Shown here: positions 8,202 to 9,221 of the stretch, one piece after another
Numbering within the stretch: position 1 is the first letter of the stretch
Layout: each line of letters begins with the position of its first letter
NCBI GenBank assembly: GCA_002449695.1
Contig: DJXI01000010.1
Coordinates: 757-9,977, forward strand
Source of the DNA: Verrucomicrobia bacterium UBA7008
GTDB taxonomy: Bacteria; Verrucomicrobiota; Kiritimatiellia; RFP12; UBA1067
DNA length: 9,221 bases
Direction: 5' to 3'
The notes under the pieces: generated by a model
Seen by the model: the letters and a program-made list of their open reading frames with translations, nothing else
Databases searched by the model: none
What the model was told of the DNA's origin: nothing
Position numbers and translations under genes: made by a program

Positions 8202-8253
8202 CTAGAATTCTAGACTTCTAGAACCCTAGAATCCTAGAATCCTAGACTTCTAG
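8202..8253. repeat. Tandem 8-bp CTAG-containing repeat array
   Basis: Six consecutive 8-mers, CTAGAATT, CTAGACTT, CTAGAACC, CTAGAATC, CTAGAATC and CTAGACTT, end in a seventh CTAG. The first four bases and the following A never vary; only the last three positions change. CTAGAATTCTAG (8202-8213) is a perfect 12-base palindrome. The right end lies inside tcdA and supplies its last codons (Leu-Glu-Val) and TAG stop. The left end sits about 15 bases from the -35 box of fmt. I saw no other CTAG in the window by eye. Confidence 0.95.
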
Positions 8254-9006
8254 CCTCCTCGCACAAACCGCCTGCACGACGAGGCCGGCGAGCGCGAAGC
8301 CGAAGACGGCCGTCGTGTGCGCGACGGTACCGTTGATGCGCGCCTTGTGCGCGCCCCACGTGTCGCCCGCGTCGGGCGGGAGCGCGTCACCGAGGTTCGC
8401 CCGGCGCTCGGGGCTCCAGACGCAGGTGAAGTCGCGCGCCGGCAGGCCGCCCGTCTTCTTGAACTTCTGGCGCAGAGCGCGCGCGAGGCCGTCGCCCGCC
8501 ACCTGGCGGAACGCCGTCGCGCGAATCTGCAAGGGATCGAGTTTCAGCGCCGCGCCCATCGACGCGAAAAGCGTCACGGACGGGATCGACAGCGCGTGGC
8601 GGATCAAATTCGCCTTGTTTTCGAGCGAGTCGATGGCGTCGATCACGTAGTCGAAGCGCTCCAGCGCGAAATCCGCGGCGGTCGCGGCGGAGTAGATCGC
8701 CGCGCGCACGTCCAGCTCGACCGCCGGATGGATTTCCTTCAGCCGCCGCGCGAGCGCCTCGACCTTGACTTCGCCGACCGTCGCCGTCGTCGCCATCAGC
8801 TGGCGGTTGATGTTCGTGACGCTCACGCGGTCGGAATCGACGAGGAGGAGATGCCCGACGCCCGAGCGCACGAGCGATTCCGCGCACCAGCTGCCGACGC
8901 CGCCCAGCCCGAAGATCGCCACCCGCGTCGCCGCGAGCGCATCGAGGGCCGGCGTGCCGAGCATGAGTTCCGTGCGACTGAACAACTCCCGGCTCCTCAC
9001 TCCCAC
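8242..9006 (-). CDS. tcdA: tRNA threonylcarbamoyladenosine dehydratase (ThiF/E1 family)
   Basis: TcdA uses ATP to convert t6A at position 37 of ANN-reading tRNAs to its cyclic form ct6A. The 254-residue protein opens with RTELMLG and has the dinucleotide-binding loop VAIFGLGGVGSWCAESLVRSG (29-49). It continues with LLVDSDRVSVTNINRQLMA (54-72), FDYVIDAIDSLENKANLI (about 118-135) and ASMGAALKLDP (about 148-158). The order and spacing fit TcdA/CsdL and not ThiF or MoeB, which carry a zinc CxxC pair not seen here. Starts are GTG at 9006 or GTG at 9000. AGGAG (9014-9010) is 3 bases from the first and 9 from the second, so 9000 is quite possible. The leader contains a 7-bp repeat array and the last three codons and stop lie in the CTAG array. 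Confidence 0.9.
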   Translation of the reverse strand: MGVRSRELFSRTELMLGTPALDALAATRVAIFGLGGVGSWCAESLVRSGVGHLLLVDSDRVSVTNINRQLMATTATVGEVKVEALARRLKEIHPAVELDVRAAIYSAATAADFALERFDYVIDAIDSLENKANLIRHALSIPSVTLFASMGAALKLDPLQIRATAFRQVAGDGLARALRQKFKKTGGLPARDFTCVWSPERRANLGDALPPDAGDTWGAHKARINGTVAHTTAVFGFALAGLVVQAVCARRLEV

Positions 9007-9009
9007 CCT

Positions 9010-9014
9010 CTCCT
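9010..9014 (-). promoter_or_regulatory. Ribosome binding site of tcdA
   Basis: AGGAG on the minus strand lies 3 bases before GTG 9006 and 9 bases before the in-frame GTG 9000. The spacing favours the shorter protein beginning at 9000. The site sits immediately downstream of the 7-bp repeat array. Confidence 0.55.
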
Positions 9015-9018
9015 ACTA

Positions 9019-9053
9019 ACTCTCAACTCTCAATTCTCAACTTTCCACTCTCA
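9019..9053 (+). repeat. Tandem 7-bp repeat (ACTCTCA) between tyrS and tcdA
   Basis: Five consecutive heptamers read ACTCTCA, ACTCTCA, ATTCTCA, ACTTTCC and ACTCTCA on the + strand. It is the same unit, with the same ATTCTCA variant, as in mutL. It fills nearly the whole gap between the two left-facing genes. Its right-hand unit supplies the TGA stop of tyrS (TCA at 9051-9053). On the transcribed minus strand it reads as purine-rich TGAGAGT repeats directly before the tcdA ribosome site. Confidence 0.93.
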
Positions 9054-9221
9054 CGTTGCGCGCAGCAGGAAGTTGTTCTTCTTGCCCTGCTTCAGGACGG
9101 CGATGCGCCCGTCAACGAGGTCGTCCGCCGCGAAGACGCGCTTGTCGTCCACCTTCGCGCCGTTCAGCGACAGGCCGCCCTGCGCCGCCATGCGCCGCGC
9201 CTCGCCGTTCGACTTGAACAT
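9051..9221 (-). CDS. tyrS: Tyrosyl-tRNA synthetase, C-terminal S4 domain (rest outside window)
   Basis: The visible 56 residues are the RNA-binding S4 domain found at the C-terminus of bacterial TyrRS. They contain SNGEARRMAAQGGLSLNG, which matches the S4 pattern (S.sEARRLI.QGGvs.Ng), then KVDD and an ending VLKQGKKNNFLL that resembles the GKKK..R tail of TyrRS. The ATG at the window edge (9221) is probably an internal methionine, since it falls at the start of the S4 helix. A different S4-domain protein cannot be excluded from this fragment. The TGA stop belongs to the last unit of the 7-bp repeat array. Being followed by tcdA and fmt fits a run of tRNA-related genes. Confidence 0.72.
   Translation of the reverse strand: MFKSNGEARRMAAQGGLSLNGAKVDDKRVFAADDLVDGRIAVLKQGKKNNFLLRAT

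Noticed and set aside
8202..8213. Palindrome CTAGAATTCTAG as a terminator for tcdA
   Set aside because: It is AT-rich, has no room for a loop and no T-run after it; it is better explained as part of the 8-bp repeat.
8202..8253. CRISPR array
   Set aside because: Units are 8 bp and directly adjacent, with no spacers and no cas genes. The same reasoning applies to the 7-bp arrays.

Overview
The window is GC-rich (well above 60% by eye, with strong G/C bias at third codon positions) and densely packed with bacterial genes. No gene-free stretch reaches 300 bases; the longest gaps are about 60-105 bases. The gene set points to a Gram-negative bacterium: an FtsA/FtsZ division pair, a LolA-like periplasmic protein and a set of genes resembling part of an aryl-polyene (outer-membrane pigment lipid) pathway. 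Short heptamer arrays of the CTCAACT type, a divergent FtsZ and a sialic-acid lyase would suit a host-associated member of the PVC group, perhaps Kiritimatiellota. That placement is an impression and not a result.

Right-facing block (1-3424): the 3' part of ftsA, a complete but divergent ftsZ and mutL. The three are joined by stop/start overlaps (ATGA at 498-501, TGATG at 1608-1612), so they look like one transcript forming the tail of a division and cell-wall cluster. MutL has an intact ATPase half but lacks the recognisable endonuclease metal-site motifs. Its inter-domain linker is built from tandem 7-bp DNA repeats. A GC hairpin at 3433-3455 lies between mutL and the converging nanA.

Left-facing block (9221 down to 3487): tyrS (3' end only), tcdA and fmt are three consecutive genes acting on tRNA. 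They are followed by two acyl carrier proteins, a three-part fusion protein (membrane segment + AMP-ligase + hotdog dehydratase-like domain) and a LolA-like protein, then nanA behind its own candidate promoter. The fmt-to-lolA genes are separated by 22 bases or overlap (4-base ATGA and GTGA overlaps, then a 28-base overlap), which suggests a single transcript starting at a consensus-like promoter at 8158-8187.

Two repeat families stand out. A 7-bp unit (ACTCTCA on the + strand) occurs inside mutL and again between tyrS and tcdA. An 8-bp unit beginning CTAG occurs between tcdA and fmt. Both intergenic arrays run into the 3' end of the neighbouring gene and supply its stop codon.

The strongest candidates for something new are the compact ACP-ACP-fusion-LolA cassette, whose hotdog domain has lost its expected acidic catalytic residue; the 7-bp repeats within mutL, where a one-unit change would shift the reading frame; and the FtsZ with an altered T7 loop.
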